A stretch of 64,000 bases of DNA, taken from NCBI RefSeq assembly GCF_036826855.1, contig NZ_CP104578.1, forward strand, positions 6,692,501 through 6,756,500. Direction: 5' to 3'. Under the pieces are notes generated by a model that was not told where the DNA came from, did not search any database, and worked only from the letters and a program-made list of their open reading frames with translations. Source of the stretch: Streptomyces sp. SJL17-4 (GTDB lineage Bacteria; Actinomycetota; Actinomycetes; Streptomycetales; Streptomycetaceae). Shown in pieces: positions 1 through 10,828 of the stretch. The stretch's first letter is position 1. Every line of letters starts with the position of its first letter. A program made the position numbers and the translations under genes.

Positions 1-2443
<2,443 letters not shown>

Positions 2444-2549
2444 TCAGTTGCTCGCGTCCACTGTGTTAGTTCTGAAGCAACGAACGGTTGCTGGTTTCTA
2501 GAGCTGGAACACAACTACAGAGTGTGCTTGTTCGCTCGAAACCGATAGG
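2444..2549 (+). other. 23S-5S internal transcribed spacer
   Basis: About 106 nt of moderate G+C sequence between the 23S and 5S genes. No tRNA fold or open reading frame is visible. It should be removed during processing of the rRNA precursor. Confidence 0.85.
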
Positions 2550-2668
2550 GTTTCGGTGGTCATAGCGTTAGGGAAACGCCCGGTTACATTCCGAACCCGG
2601 AAGCTAAGCCTTTCAGCGCCGATGGTACTGCAGGGGGGACCCTGTGGGAGAGTAGGACGCCGCCGAAC
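2550..2668 (+). rRNA. 5S ribosomal RNA
   Basis: A complete 5S gene of about 119 nt. The 5' end GTTTCGGTGG pairs with the 3' end CCGCCGAAC, and the internal block CCGAACCCGGAAG is the usual bacterial loop B/C sequence. It lies 106 nt after the 23S gene and just before a terminator, as the last gene of the rRNA operon. Confidence 0.96.
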
Positions 2669-2677
2669 AAATCTTCA

Positions 2678-2729
2678 GGACCCCTGGTCCCAGCGTTCAC
2701 GCTGGGACCAGGGGTCCTTTTGTTTTTTG
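2678..2729 (+). terminator. rRNA operon terminator
   Basis: Perfect 18-bp inverted repeat (arms 2678-2695 and 2700-2717) with a TTCA loop, followed by TTTTGTTTTTT. This is a textbook intrinsic terminator with a real T tract, rare in such a high-GC genome and typical of rRNA operon ends. Confidence 0.95.
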
Positions 2730-2806
2730 CTTGACTTTTTCCGATGCGCGGCCGAGTGCCGGCTGCGCGAGAATGACTGCAGTACCCGAAGACAGGAGTC
2801 ACGTCG

Positions 2807-4792
2807 ATGTCCACCAACTCTCCCGACGACCGTCCGGAGCGCGAGCCGCGTCGCAGGGACGGTGCCGGCGCCGGCGGTGACCGGGGCGGCTTCCGTGGCC
2901 CGCGCCGGGACGACAACCGCGGTGGCGACAACCGTGGGGGTGGCTTCCGTCGCGACGACAACCGTGGTGGCGACAACCGCGGTGGCGGCGGTGGTTTCCG
3001 TCGCGATGACCGTGGGGGCGACAACCGTGGCGGCGGCGGTGGTTTCCGCCGTGACGATCGTGGTGGCGACAGCCGCGGTGGTGGCGGTGGTTTCCGTCGC
3101 GATGACCGTGGGGGCGACAACCGTGGCGGCGGCGGTGGTTTCCGCCGTGACGATCGTGGTGGCGACAACCGTGGCGGCGGCGGTGGCTTCCGTCGCGATG
3201 ACCGCGGTGGCGACAACCGCGGTGGCGGCGGTGGCTTCCGTCGTGACGATCGTGGTGGGGACAACCGTGGTGGTGGGTTCCGTCGGGACGATCGGCGTGA
3301 TGAGCGTCCTTCGTCGTTCCGTCGGGACGACCGGCCCTCCTTCCCGCGCGATGACCGTGGTGGCGACAACCGTGGTGGCGGCTTCCGCCGCGACGACCGC
3401 GGTGGCGACAACCGTGGTGGCGGCTTCCGTCGCGATGACCGTGGTGGCGACAACCGCGGTGGTGGCGGTGGTTTCCGTCGTGACGATCGTGGTGGGGACA
3501 ACCGTGGTGGTGGGTTCCGTCGGGACGATCGGCGTGATGAGCGTCCTTCGTCGTTCCGTCGGGACGACCGGCCTTCGTACCCCTCGCGTGACGACCGTGG
3601 CGGCGACAACCGCGGTGGCGGCTTCCGTCGCGATGACCGGCGTGATGAGCGTCCTTCGTCGTTCCGTCGGGACGACCGGCCTTCGTACCCCTCGCGTGAC
3701 GACCGTGGCGGCGACAACCGCGGTGGCGGCTTCCGCCGTGACGACCGGCGTGATGAGCGTCCGTCCTCGTTCCGTCGGGACGACAGCCGTGGCGGCGGCG
3801 GGTTCCGTCGGGATGACCGCGGTGGGGACAACCGCGGTGGCGGCTTCCGTCGTGACGACCGCGGGGGCGACAGCCGCGGTGGGTTCCGTGGGCGGGACGA
3901 CCGCGGTGGCTACGGGCGTCGTGACGACCGTGGCGACCGCGAGCGCAGCGACCGCGCGCCCATCAAGCGCCTGCCGATCCCGCCGGAGGTCACCGGTGAG
4001 GAGATCGACCCGGATGTGCGCCAGGAGCTCATGAGCCTGCCCAAGGGGCTCGCCGAGGACGTCTCGCGCAACCTCGTCATGGTCGCCCAGCTGATCGACG
4101 AGGACCCGGAGAAGGCGTACGGGTACTCCAGGGTCGCCCTGCGGCTCGCGTCCCGTGTCGCCGCCGTGCGCGAGGCCGCCGGCTTCGCCGCGTACGCGAC
4201 GCAGAAGTACTCCGAGGCGCTGGCCGAGTTCCGTGCCGCGCGCCGGATGAGCGGTGGCGTCGAGCTGTGGCCCGTCATGGCCGACTGCGAGCGCGGCCTC
4301 AACCGGCCCGAGCGTGCGCTGGCGATGGCCGGTGAGCCCGAGGTGCAGAAGCTGGACAAGGCCGGTCAGGTCGAGATGCGGCTCGTGGCCGCCGGCGCCC
4401 GCCGGGACCTCGGTCAGCTCGACGCGGCCATCGTGACGCTGCAGAGCCCCGAGCTCGCTTCCAGCGCCGTTCACCCGTGGACCGCACGCCTGCGCTACGC
4501 CTACGCCGACGCGCTGCTCGCCGCCGGCCGTGAGCGCGAGGCGCGGGAGTGGTTCGCCAAGGCCCTCGAGGCCGACAAGGACGGGGCCACGGACGCCTCG
4601 GACCGGCTGGCCGAGATGGACGGGGTCGAGTTCGTCGACGCGTTCGACGAGGACGAGGCCGACGCCGAGGCCGCAGAGGAGCCGGGTCGTGTCGACGTTC
4701 TCGATGATGATGTCGACCTCGATGACGAGGACGACGAGGACGACGACTTCGACGAGGACGACAGCGACGACAGCGTCGGCGACAAGAGCTGA
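2807..4792 (+). CDS. TPR-like protein with long RGG/RDD repeat domain and acidic tail
   Basis: 661 aa in three parts. Residues 1 to about 383 are a disordered Arg/Asp/Gly array built from FRRDDRGGDNRGGG-type units, with several copies of a longer unit carrying RRDERPSSF. Residues about 384-600 are alpha-helical with tetratricopeptide-like spacing (YGYSRVALRLA, ALAEFRAARRM). The last 50 residues are almost all Asp/Glu. ATG is preceded by AGGAG. RGG arrays generally bind RNA, and the gene starts 78 bp after an rRNA terminator, so a ribosome- or RNA-linked role is plausible but is inference. The near-identical DNA units should be prone to copy-number change between strains. The long frames antisense to the repeat are products of its composition. 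Confidence 0.9.
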   Translation: MSTNSPDDRPEREPRRRDGAGAGGDRGGFRGPRRDDNRGGDNRGGGFRRDDNRGGDNRGGGGGFRRDDRGGDNRGGGGGFRRDDRGGDSRGGGGGFRRDDRGGDNRGGGGGFRRDDRGGDNRGGGGGFRRDDRGGDNRGGGGGFRRDDRGGDNRGGGFRRDDRRDERPSSFRRDDRPSFPRDDRGGDNRGGGFRRDDRGGDNRGGGFRRDDRGGDNRGGGGGFRRDDRGGDNRGGGFRRDDRRDERPSSFRRDDRPSYPSRDDRGGDNRGGGFRRDDRRDERPSSFRRDDRPSYPSRDDRGGDNRGGGFRRDDRRDERPSSFRRDDSRGGGGFRRDDRGGDNRGGGFRRDDRGGDSRGGFRGRDDRGGYGRRDDRGDRERSDRAPIKRLPIPPEVTGEEIDPDVRQELMSLPKGLAEDVSRNLVMVAQLIDEDPEKAYGYSRVALRLASRVAAVREAAGFAAYATQKYSEALAEFRAARRMSGGVELWPVMADCERGLNRPERALAMAGEPEVQKLDKAGQVEMRLVAAGARRDLGQLDAAIVTLQSPELASSAVHPWTARLRYAYADALLAAGREREAREWFAKALEADKDGATDASDRLAEMDGVEFVDAFDEDEADAEAAEEPGRVDVLDDDVDLDDEDDEDDDFDEDDSDDSVGDKS

Positions 4793-4807
4793 CTCGGTTG
4801 ACCGATG

Positions 4808-4842
4808 AGAAGGGCGGCACCCCTGCGGGTGCCGCCCTTCTT
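4808..4842. terminator. bidirectional terminator between convergent genes
   Basis: Hairpin AGAAGGGCGGCACCC / GGGTGCCGCCCTTCT with a 3-4 nt loop. It lies between the TPR gene (+) ending at 4792 and the DUF1015 gene (-) ending at 4859, and could serve both. Confidence 0.9.
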
Positions 4843-4858
4843 CGTTCTCCGGGGTCTC

Positions 4859-6151
4859 TCAGTCCAGCGCCAGGCTTCTCAGGACCAGGCCCGTCGCCGG
4901 CTTCGGGCCGAAGGAGGTGGACTTGCGGGGCATGGTGACGCCCTGGCGGGCCAGGTCCCGGACGACTTCTTCGCGTACCGGGTGCATGAGGACCGCCGTA
5001 CCGCCGCGGCGTTCCGCCTGTTCGACCGCGGCCTCCGTGTCGTGGATGTAGGCGATGTCCTCGGGAGCGTCCGGGATGTGCCAGACGTGCTCCAGGAGGG
5101 TCGAGTGCAGGACCGTGGCGTCCAGGGTGCGCCAGGCGTCCGGGCGGTCCGCGCGGATCGTACGGTCGAGGAGGGCGGGGTCCGGACGGTCGACGAGGTG
5201 GAAACCGCCGTCGCCGGCCAGGAGGAAGGCGTTGCCCTCGGCCGAGGCCTCGGCGAGGGCCTCCATGGCCGCCGGCAGGGGCTGCTCGATGCGGCGTACC
5301 CGGAAGGCGCCGTCGAGGGCCGCGAGGGCGTCGGCGACCGGAAGGCGGTTGAGGAGGCGGTGGATCGCGCGCACCCGGAGCGGGTAGCGGGCGGTGTCGA
5401 TCAGGAGGACCAGGCCGTAGTTCCACGGGCCGGGCGACGGGTGCTCCTCGCGGAGGCGCAGATAGGTCGCCCAGCGGTGGTGGCCGTCGGCGATGAGTGC
5501 CTGGTGGCGGGCGAGCCCGGCGGAGACGGCGGCCTGCTCGGCCGGGTCGGTCACCGCCCAGAGGCGGTGGTGGAAGCCGTCCTCCGTCGTGGTGGCGAGC
5601 AGCGGGGGGCGCTGGACGGTGCGTTCGACGACCTCGGCAGCGCCGTCGCCGTCGCCGACGTACGTGAGGAGCAGCGGCTCCAGATTGGCCGCGGTGGTCC
5701 GCATCAGGGCGGCGCGGTCCTCGACGACATGCGGCATGACGTCCTCGTGCGGGAGGACGACGCCCTCGGCCGGGGTGGAGAGCTCCAGGGCGCCGATGAT
5801 GCCGCGCTGGAGGATGCCGTCGCCGTGCTGCTCGTACACGTAGAGCGCGGGCTCCGGGTCGGGGGCGAGGACGCCGTCCGCGAGCCAGCGGTCGAGGGTG
5901 ACGGCGGCCTTGCGGTGCCGGGTGCCGGCGGTGATCGCCTGGGGCAGGATCAGCCGGACGATGTTGTGGGGATCCGCGGACTCGAGATGGAGAAGTCCGT
6001 CAGGTCGTACGACGACGTCGTAGGGCGGGGACGTCACGGCGGCCAGGCTGCCGACCCGCTCGGGGACGTAGCGGAGCCCGCGGAACGGCGCCAGGTGCAG
6101 CCCGGCTGCGTCGTCGCGGACGTCGTCGGCCGCGTGACCTGAGGTGTTCAT
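4859..6151 (-). CDS. DUF1015 family protein
   Basis: 430 aa. Family hallmarks are TSPPYDVV at residues 40-47, DPHNIVRLILP shortly after, and DGHHRW near residue 222. DUF1015 proteins are widespread cytoplasmic proteins without an agreed biochemical role, so no activity is assigned. I start at ATG 6151 (MNTSGHAADD) because upstream codons in the frame read low-complexity, non-conserved sequence and run into the divergent gene. It shares a 79-bp promoter region with the HAD phosphatase at 6231. Confidence 0.88.
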   Translation of the reverse strand: MNTSGHAADDVRDDAAGLHLAPFRGLRYVPERVGSLAAVTSPPYDVVVRPDGLLHLESADPHNIVRLILPQAITAGTRHRKAAVTLDRWLADGVLAPDPEPALYVYEQHGDGILQRGIIGALELSTPAEGVVLPHEDVMPHVVEDRAALMRTTAANLEPLLLTYVGDGDGAAEVVERTVQRPPLLATTTEDGFHHRLWAVTDPAEQAAVSAGLARHQALIADGHHRWATYLRLREEHPSPGPWNYGLVLLIDTARYPLRVRAIHRLLNRLPVADALAALDGAFRVRRIEQPLPAAMEALAEASAEGNAFLLAGDGGFHLVDRPDPALLDRTIRADRPDAWRTLDATVLHSTLLEHVWHIPDAPEDIAYIHDTEAAVEQAERRGGTAVLMHPVREEVVRDLARQGVTMPRKSTSFGPKPATGLVLRSLALD

Positions 6152-6230
6152 CTCGTCATCGTATGTGGCCGCTGGGATGCGCGATGATCGGGGGAGTGGG
6201 GAACCCATCCGGTGAGGCGAGGAGTGTGCG

Positions 6231-7325
6231 GTGACGGTGCGGAACGGCCAAGGGCAGCAGGGCGTGGGCAGGCGGCGGCCTCGTGGCAGTGCGGTGCCGT
6301 TGAGCGAGGCGTACGACACGGCGCTCCTGGACCTGGACGGGGTCGTGTACGCGGGCGGGGAGGCCGTTCCTCACGCCGTGGAGGCGCTCCGGGTCGCCCG
6401 GGGCGGCGGGATGCACCTGGCGTACGTCACCAACAACGCGTTGCGGACGCCCGACGCGGTGGCCGAGCACCTTACCGAGCTCGGGGTGCCCGCCGAGGCC
6501 GGGGACGTGATCACCTCGGCGCAGGCCGTGGCCCGGCTGATCGCCGACGACGTGCCGCCCGGTTCCCGGGTGCTGGTCATCGGTGGCGAGGGGCTGCGGG
6601 TGGCGTTGCGCGAGCGGGGTCTGGTGCCGGTGGACTCGGCGGAGGACGAGCCGGTGGCCGTCGTGCAGGGGTACGGCGGGCCCGAGATGCCGTGGGGGCG
6701 GTTCGCGGAGGCGAGCTACGCGGTGGCGCGGGGGCTTCCCTGGTACGTGTCGAACACGGACCTGACGATTCCCGGTGCGCGGGGGATCGGTCCCGGGAAC
6801 GGGGCGGCGGTGGAGGTCGTACGGATCGCCACGGGCGGCCGGGTGGAGCCGAAGGTCGCGGGGAAGCCGCTGCCGCCGATGCACCGGGAGACGGTGCTGC
6901 GGACGGGCGCGCGGCGGCCGCTGGTGGTCGGGGACCGGCTGGACACGGACATCGAGGGCGCGTTCAACGGCGGGGTGGACTCGCTGCTCGTCTTCACCGG
7001 GGTGGCGGACGCGGCGCAGCTGCTGCGGGCGGTGCCGGAGCACCGGCCGACCTATGTCGCGGCCGATCTTCGGGGGCTGCTCGTGGGGCAGCCGGAGGTC
7101 GTCGCGGAGGAGGACGGGAGCTTCGTGTGCGGGGGCTGGCGGGCTTCGGTGAGCGCTCCGAGCGGCGGCGAGCTGGTGATCGAGGGGCCGGCGGAAGGGG
7201 AGCCCGATGCGGCGGACCCCATGGACGCCGTGCGGGCCCTGTGCGGGGCGGCCTGGTCGGCGGCGGACGCCGTGGGCGGCGGGGTGCCGGACGCGGGGAA
7301 GGTGCTCGCACGGCTCGGGCTGTGA
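6231..7325 (+). CDS. HAD-IIA family sugar/nucleotide phosphatase (NagD-like)
   Basis: 364 aa. HAD motif I is LLDLDGVVYAGG (near residue 33), motif II is the TNN of VTNNALRTP, motif III lysine is in GKPLPP, and motif IV is VVGDRLDTDIEGA. This order, with the cap between motifs II and III, defines the HAD-IIA/NagD group of phosphatases acting on small phosphorylated metabolites; the substrate cannot be read from sequence. About 80 extra C-terminal residues follow the catalytic core. GTG start with AGGAG 8-12 bases upstream. Divergent from the DUF1015 gene. Confidence 0.88.
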   Translation: MTVRNGQGQQGVGRRRPRGSAVPLSEAYDTALLDLDGVVYAGGEAVPHAVEALRVARGGGMHLAYVTNNALRTPDAVAEHLTELGVPAEAGDVITSAQAVARLIADDVPPGSRVLVIGGEGLRVALRERGLVPVDSAEDEPVAVVQGYGGPEMPWGRFAEASYAVARGLPWYVSNTDLTIPGARGIGPGNGAAVEVVRIATGGRVEPKVAGKPLPPMHRETVLRTGARRPLVVGDRLDTDIEGAFNGGVDSLLVFTGVADAAQLLRAVPEHRPTYVAADLRGLLVGQPEVVAEEDGSFVCGGWRASVSAPSGGELVIEGPAEGEPDAADPMDAVRALCGAAWSAADAVGGGVPDAGKVLARLGL

Positions 7326-7343
7326 CAGCGGCCCGGCTGGGAA

Positions 7344-7362
7344 ATTGGGTAGGCTAACCTAA
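7344..7362. promoter_or_regulatory. iron box (DmdR/IdeR-type operator)
   Basis: By direct comparison, 16 of 19 bases match the consensus TTAGGTTAGGCTAACCTAA; the right half TAGGCTAACCTAA is perfect. It lies 33 bp upstream of the siderophore ATPase start, where a DtxR-family Fe2+-dependent repressor would block transcription when iron is sufficient. Confidence 0.85.
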
Positions 7363-7395
7363 CTTCATTTGGGCAGCGGGCACGGGAGTACGGGC

Positions 7396-8247
7396 ATGGA
7401 TGGTCGGCAGCAGCGGCTGAGCGCGGAATCGGTCACCCTGGCGTACGAGCAGCGGGTCATCGCCCGCGATCTGTCCGTCGAGATCCCCGACAACTCGTTC
7501 ACCGTCATCGTCGGGCCGAACGCCTGCGGCAAGTCCACCCTGCTCCGTGCCCTCTCCCGGATGCTGAAGCCCAGCCAGGGGCGTGTCCTGCTCGACGGGC
7601 AGTCGATCCAGACCATGCCCGCCAAGAAGGTCGCCAAGACCCTCGGGCTGCTGCCCCAGACCTCCGTGGCGCCCGACGGCATCACCGTCGCCGACCTCGT
7701 CGCCCGTGGCCGCTACCCGCACCAGGGGCTGCTGCGCCAGTGGTCGCCGGAGGACGAGCGCATCACCCGGGAGTCGATGGAGGCGACCGGTGTCGCCGAG
7801 CTGGCCGAGCGGTACGTCGACGAGCTCTCCGGCGGTCAGCGGCAGCGCGTCTGGATCGCCATGGCGCTCGCCCAGCAGACCCCGCTGCTGCTGCTCGACG
7901 AGCCGACGACGTATCTCGACATCCAGCACCAGATCGACGTGCTCGACCTGTGCGCCGAGCTGCACGAGACCCAGGGCCGGACGCTCGTCGCCGTGCTGCA
8001 CGACCTCAACCACGCGGCGCGGTACGCGACCCACCTCATCGCCGTACGGGACGGCGAGGTGGTCGCCGAGGGGCCGCCGGCCGAGGTGGTGACCGCCGAG
8101 CTCGTGGAGCGGGTCTTCGGGCTGCGCTGCCAGGTCATCGACGACCCCGAGACCGGGACGCCGCTGGTCGTGCCGGCCGGGCGGAAGGCCCGTGTCCCGC
8201 GGCCCGTCTCGGCGTCGGCGTCGCCGGAGCCCGCGCTCCGTACCTGA
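7396..8247 (+). CDS. ferric-siderophore ABC transporter ATP-binding protein (FecE/FepC-like)
   Basis: 283 aa ATPase of the iron-siderophore import family. Walker A GPNACGKST near residue 40, signature LSGGQRQRVWIAMALAQ near 144, Walker B LLLLDEPTTYLD near 165 and H-loop VLHDLNHA are all intact. ATG 7396 has GGGAG 7 nt upstream; a TTG at 7369 is in frame but sits beside the operator. No permease or binding-protein gene is adjacent, so the subunit must serve transporters encoded elsewhere, a known actinomycete arrangement. The iron box upstream predicts induction under iron limitation. Confidence 0.92.
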   Translation: MDGRQQRLSAESVTLAYEQRVIARDLSVEIPDNSFTVIVGPNACGKSTLLRALSRMLKPSQGRVLLDGQSIQTMPAKKVAKTLGLLPQTSVAPDGITVADLVARGRYPHQGLLRQWSPEDERITRESMEATGVAELAERYVDELSGGQRQRVWIAMALAQQTPLLLLDEPTTYLDIQHQIDVLDLCAELHETQGRTLVAVLHDLNHAARYATHLIAVRDGEVVAEGPPAEVVTAELVERVFGLRCQVIDDPETGTPLVVPAGRKARVPRPVSASASPEPALRT

Positions 8248-8265
8248 GGTGGCTCCGTACCTGAG
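8235..8265. repeat. 14-bp tandem duplication across a stop codon
   Basis: GCTCCGTACCTGAG occurs at 8235-8248, including the stop codon of the ATPase gene, and again at 8252-8265. The copies are exact with a 17-bp period. Confidence 0.9.
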
Positions 8266-8613
8266 CTAGAGGAGGGAGCGGAGGCGGAGCAGGTCGCGGA
8301 AGCCGGCCTCCAACTTGACCCGGCCCGAGGCCCAGGCCTTCGCGAAGTTCAGTTCCCCGCCCACCATCGCCACCAGGTCGTCGCCGGTCATCGCCAGCCG
8401 GATCTGCGCCTTGGCCGGCGGCGGGCCCGTCACCGTGGACTCGACCTCGATCCGGCCGCCCGCGAGACGGCCCGTGAACGTGGTGTCCAGGTCGGTGATG
8501 TGGCAGCTCAGGGTGCGGTCGAGCGCGGCCGCGCCGCGTACGTCGCCGTCCGCCCGCGCGAGGTTGTCCGAGAGTGTGTCGAGTGCGTCGCGGCACTCCG
8601 TGATCGTCGCCAT
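8266..8613 (-). CDS. SCP2 sterol-binding-like domain protein
   Basis: 115 aa single-domain protein. The pattern DRTLSCHITDLDTTFTGRL...AQIRLAMTGDDLVAMVGGELNFAKAWASGRVKLEG-like matches the short bacterial SCP2 lipid-carrier fold, in which the C-terminal part (ELNFAKAWASGRVKLEAG) is diagnostic. It probably binds a lipid or other hydrophobic ligand in the cytoplasm. The start is ATG 8613 because the frame upstream crosses the next divergent gene. It converges with the ATPase gene 18 bp away and is divergent from 8657. Confidence 0.75.
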   Translation of the reverse strand: MATITECRDALDTLSDNLARADGDVRGAAALDRTLSCHITDLDTTFTGRLAGGRIEVESTVTGPPPAKAQIRLAMTGDDLVAMVGGELNFAKAWASGRVKLEAGFRDLLRLRSLL

Positions 8614-8656
8614 CGCCGTCGACCGTACCCCAGGGGTTCGCGGTAGCGTCGGGAGC

Positions 8657-8941
8657 ATGAACGACGCGATGCCCGAGCCTGCGGACGCGATGCCCGAACC
8701 CGAGACGGTGCCCCCGCGGGACGGCGGCCACGAGCCCGCCGCGGCCGCGCCGCTGGAGGTCGTACGGGAGCTCACCGGGCACCCCGGGGTCGACACCCAC
8801 CTGGCGCGTCTCGCCGAGGTGGACGACCTCCCGGCGGACGGACACCTGGAGGTGTACGAGGATGTACACCGTGGACTGCGCGCCGAGCTGACCTCGCTCG
8901 ACGCGCACCCCGCCCCCCGTCCGTACGAAAACAGGAGCTGA
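8657..8941 (+). CDS. small conserved acidic protein upstream of tlyA
   Basis: 94 aa, rich in Pro, Glu, Asp and Ala in its first 35 residues. A short helical segment follows (LEVVRELTGHPGVDTHLARL, then DGHLEVYEDVHRGLRAEL). I recognise no catalytic motif. ATG has GGGAG directly upstream. It lies 7 bp before tlyA and is probably the first gene of the tlyA-nadK-recN transcription unit. Function unknown. Confidence 0.75.
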   Translation: MNDAMPEPADAMPEPETVPPRDGGHEPAAAAPLEVVRELTGHPGVDTHLARLAEVDDLPADGHLEVYEDVHRGLRAELTSLDAHPAPRPYENRS

Positions 8942-8948
8942 ACCGAAC

Positions 8949-9760
<812 letters not shown>

Positions 9761-9764
<4 letters not shown>

Positions 9765-10684
9765 GCTCAACGGCAGCAGCACCAGAGACCGCACCACGTA
9801 CCGTCTTCCTGCTCGCGCACACCGGCAGGCCCGCCGCCGTGCGCAGCGCCGAACTGGTCGTCCTCGGACTGCTGCGCTGCGGCATCGGCGTCCGCGTCCT
9901 GGAGGCCGAGGCGGAGGACCTGCCGCTGCCGCCGTCCGTCGAGAAGGTGAAGGAGGCCTGCTCCGACGCCCTCGACGGCTGTGAACTCCTCGTCGTCCTC
10001 GGCGGCGACGGCACCCTGCTGCGCGGCGCCGAGTTCTCCCGCGCCTCCGGCGTCCCGATGCTCGGCGTCAACCTCGGCCGCGTCGGCTTCCTCGCGGAGG
10101 CCGAGCGGGACGACCTCGACAAGGTCGTCGACCGGGTCGTGACGAAGGCGTACGAGGTCGAGGAGCGGATGACCCTCGACGTCGTCGTGTACGAGAACGG
10201 CGACGTCCTGCACCGCGACTGGGCGCTCAACGAGGCCGCCGTGCAGAAGGTGTCCCCGGAACGGATGCTGGAGGTCGTCCTCGCGATCGACGGGCGGCCG
10301 GTGACCGGCTTCGGCTGCGACGGGGTGATCTGCGCGACACCGACCGGATCCACCGCGTACGCCTTCTCGGCGGGCGGCCCGGTCGTCTGGCCCGAGGTCG
10401 AGGCGCTGCTCATGGTCCCGATCGGGGCCCACGCCCTGTTCGCCAAGCCGCTCATCACCACCCCCGAGTCGGTGCTCGCCGTCGAGGTCGAGCCGCACAC
10501 CCCGCACGGGGTCCTGTGGTGCGACGGGCGGCGGACGGTGGAACTCCCTGCGGGGGCGCGGGTCGAGGTGCGGCGGGGTGCCGTACCGGTCCGGCTCGCC
10601 CGGCTCCACCACGCCTCCTTCACGGACCGGCTCGTCGCGAAGTTCGCCCTGCCCGTGTCGGGGTGGCGGGGCGGGGCTCGCTGA
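9761..10684 (+). CDS. nadK: NAD kinase
   Basis: 307 aa. It carries the NAD kinase motif GGDGTLLRGAEF near residue 80, LGVNLGRVGFLAE, and the glycine-rich TPTGSTAYAFSAGG. It phosphorylates NAD to NADP with ATP or polyphosphate in the cytoplasm. I choose TTG 9761, preceded by GGAAGGA, because it overlaps the tlyA stop as TTGA; the upstream ATG frame reads Gly/Arg-rich shadow sequence. recN follows after 144 bp. Confidence 0.95.
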
Positions 10685-10828
10685 CGCAGCCTCCCGCGTC
10701 CGCCCGCTCCGGTGGGAGGGCGCCGGCCGGCGTACACCCCGGCCGGCCGGCTCCGGCGGGAGCGAACGATCGGCACGCCGGAGAGTTACGCCCGGGGGTG
10801 ATGTCGCATCGCACCAGGGAAACCTCGT

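Noticed and set aside
2444..2549. tRNA gene in the 23S-5S spacer
   Set aside because: No cloverleaf, T-loop GTTCGAA or CCA-like acceptor arrangement found.
2675..4474. Long - strand frames (Val/Thr/Ala- and Pro/Arg/Ser-repeat) opposite the RGG gene
   Set aside because: They are reverse readings of the RGG repeat DNA; no ribosome-binding site and no folded domain.
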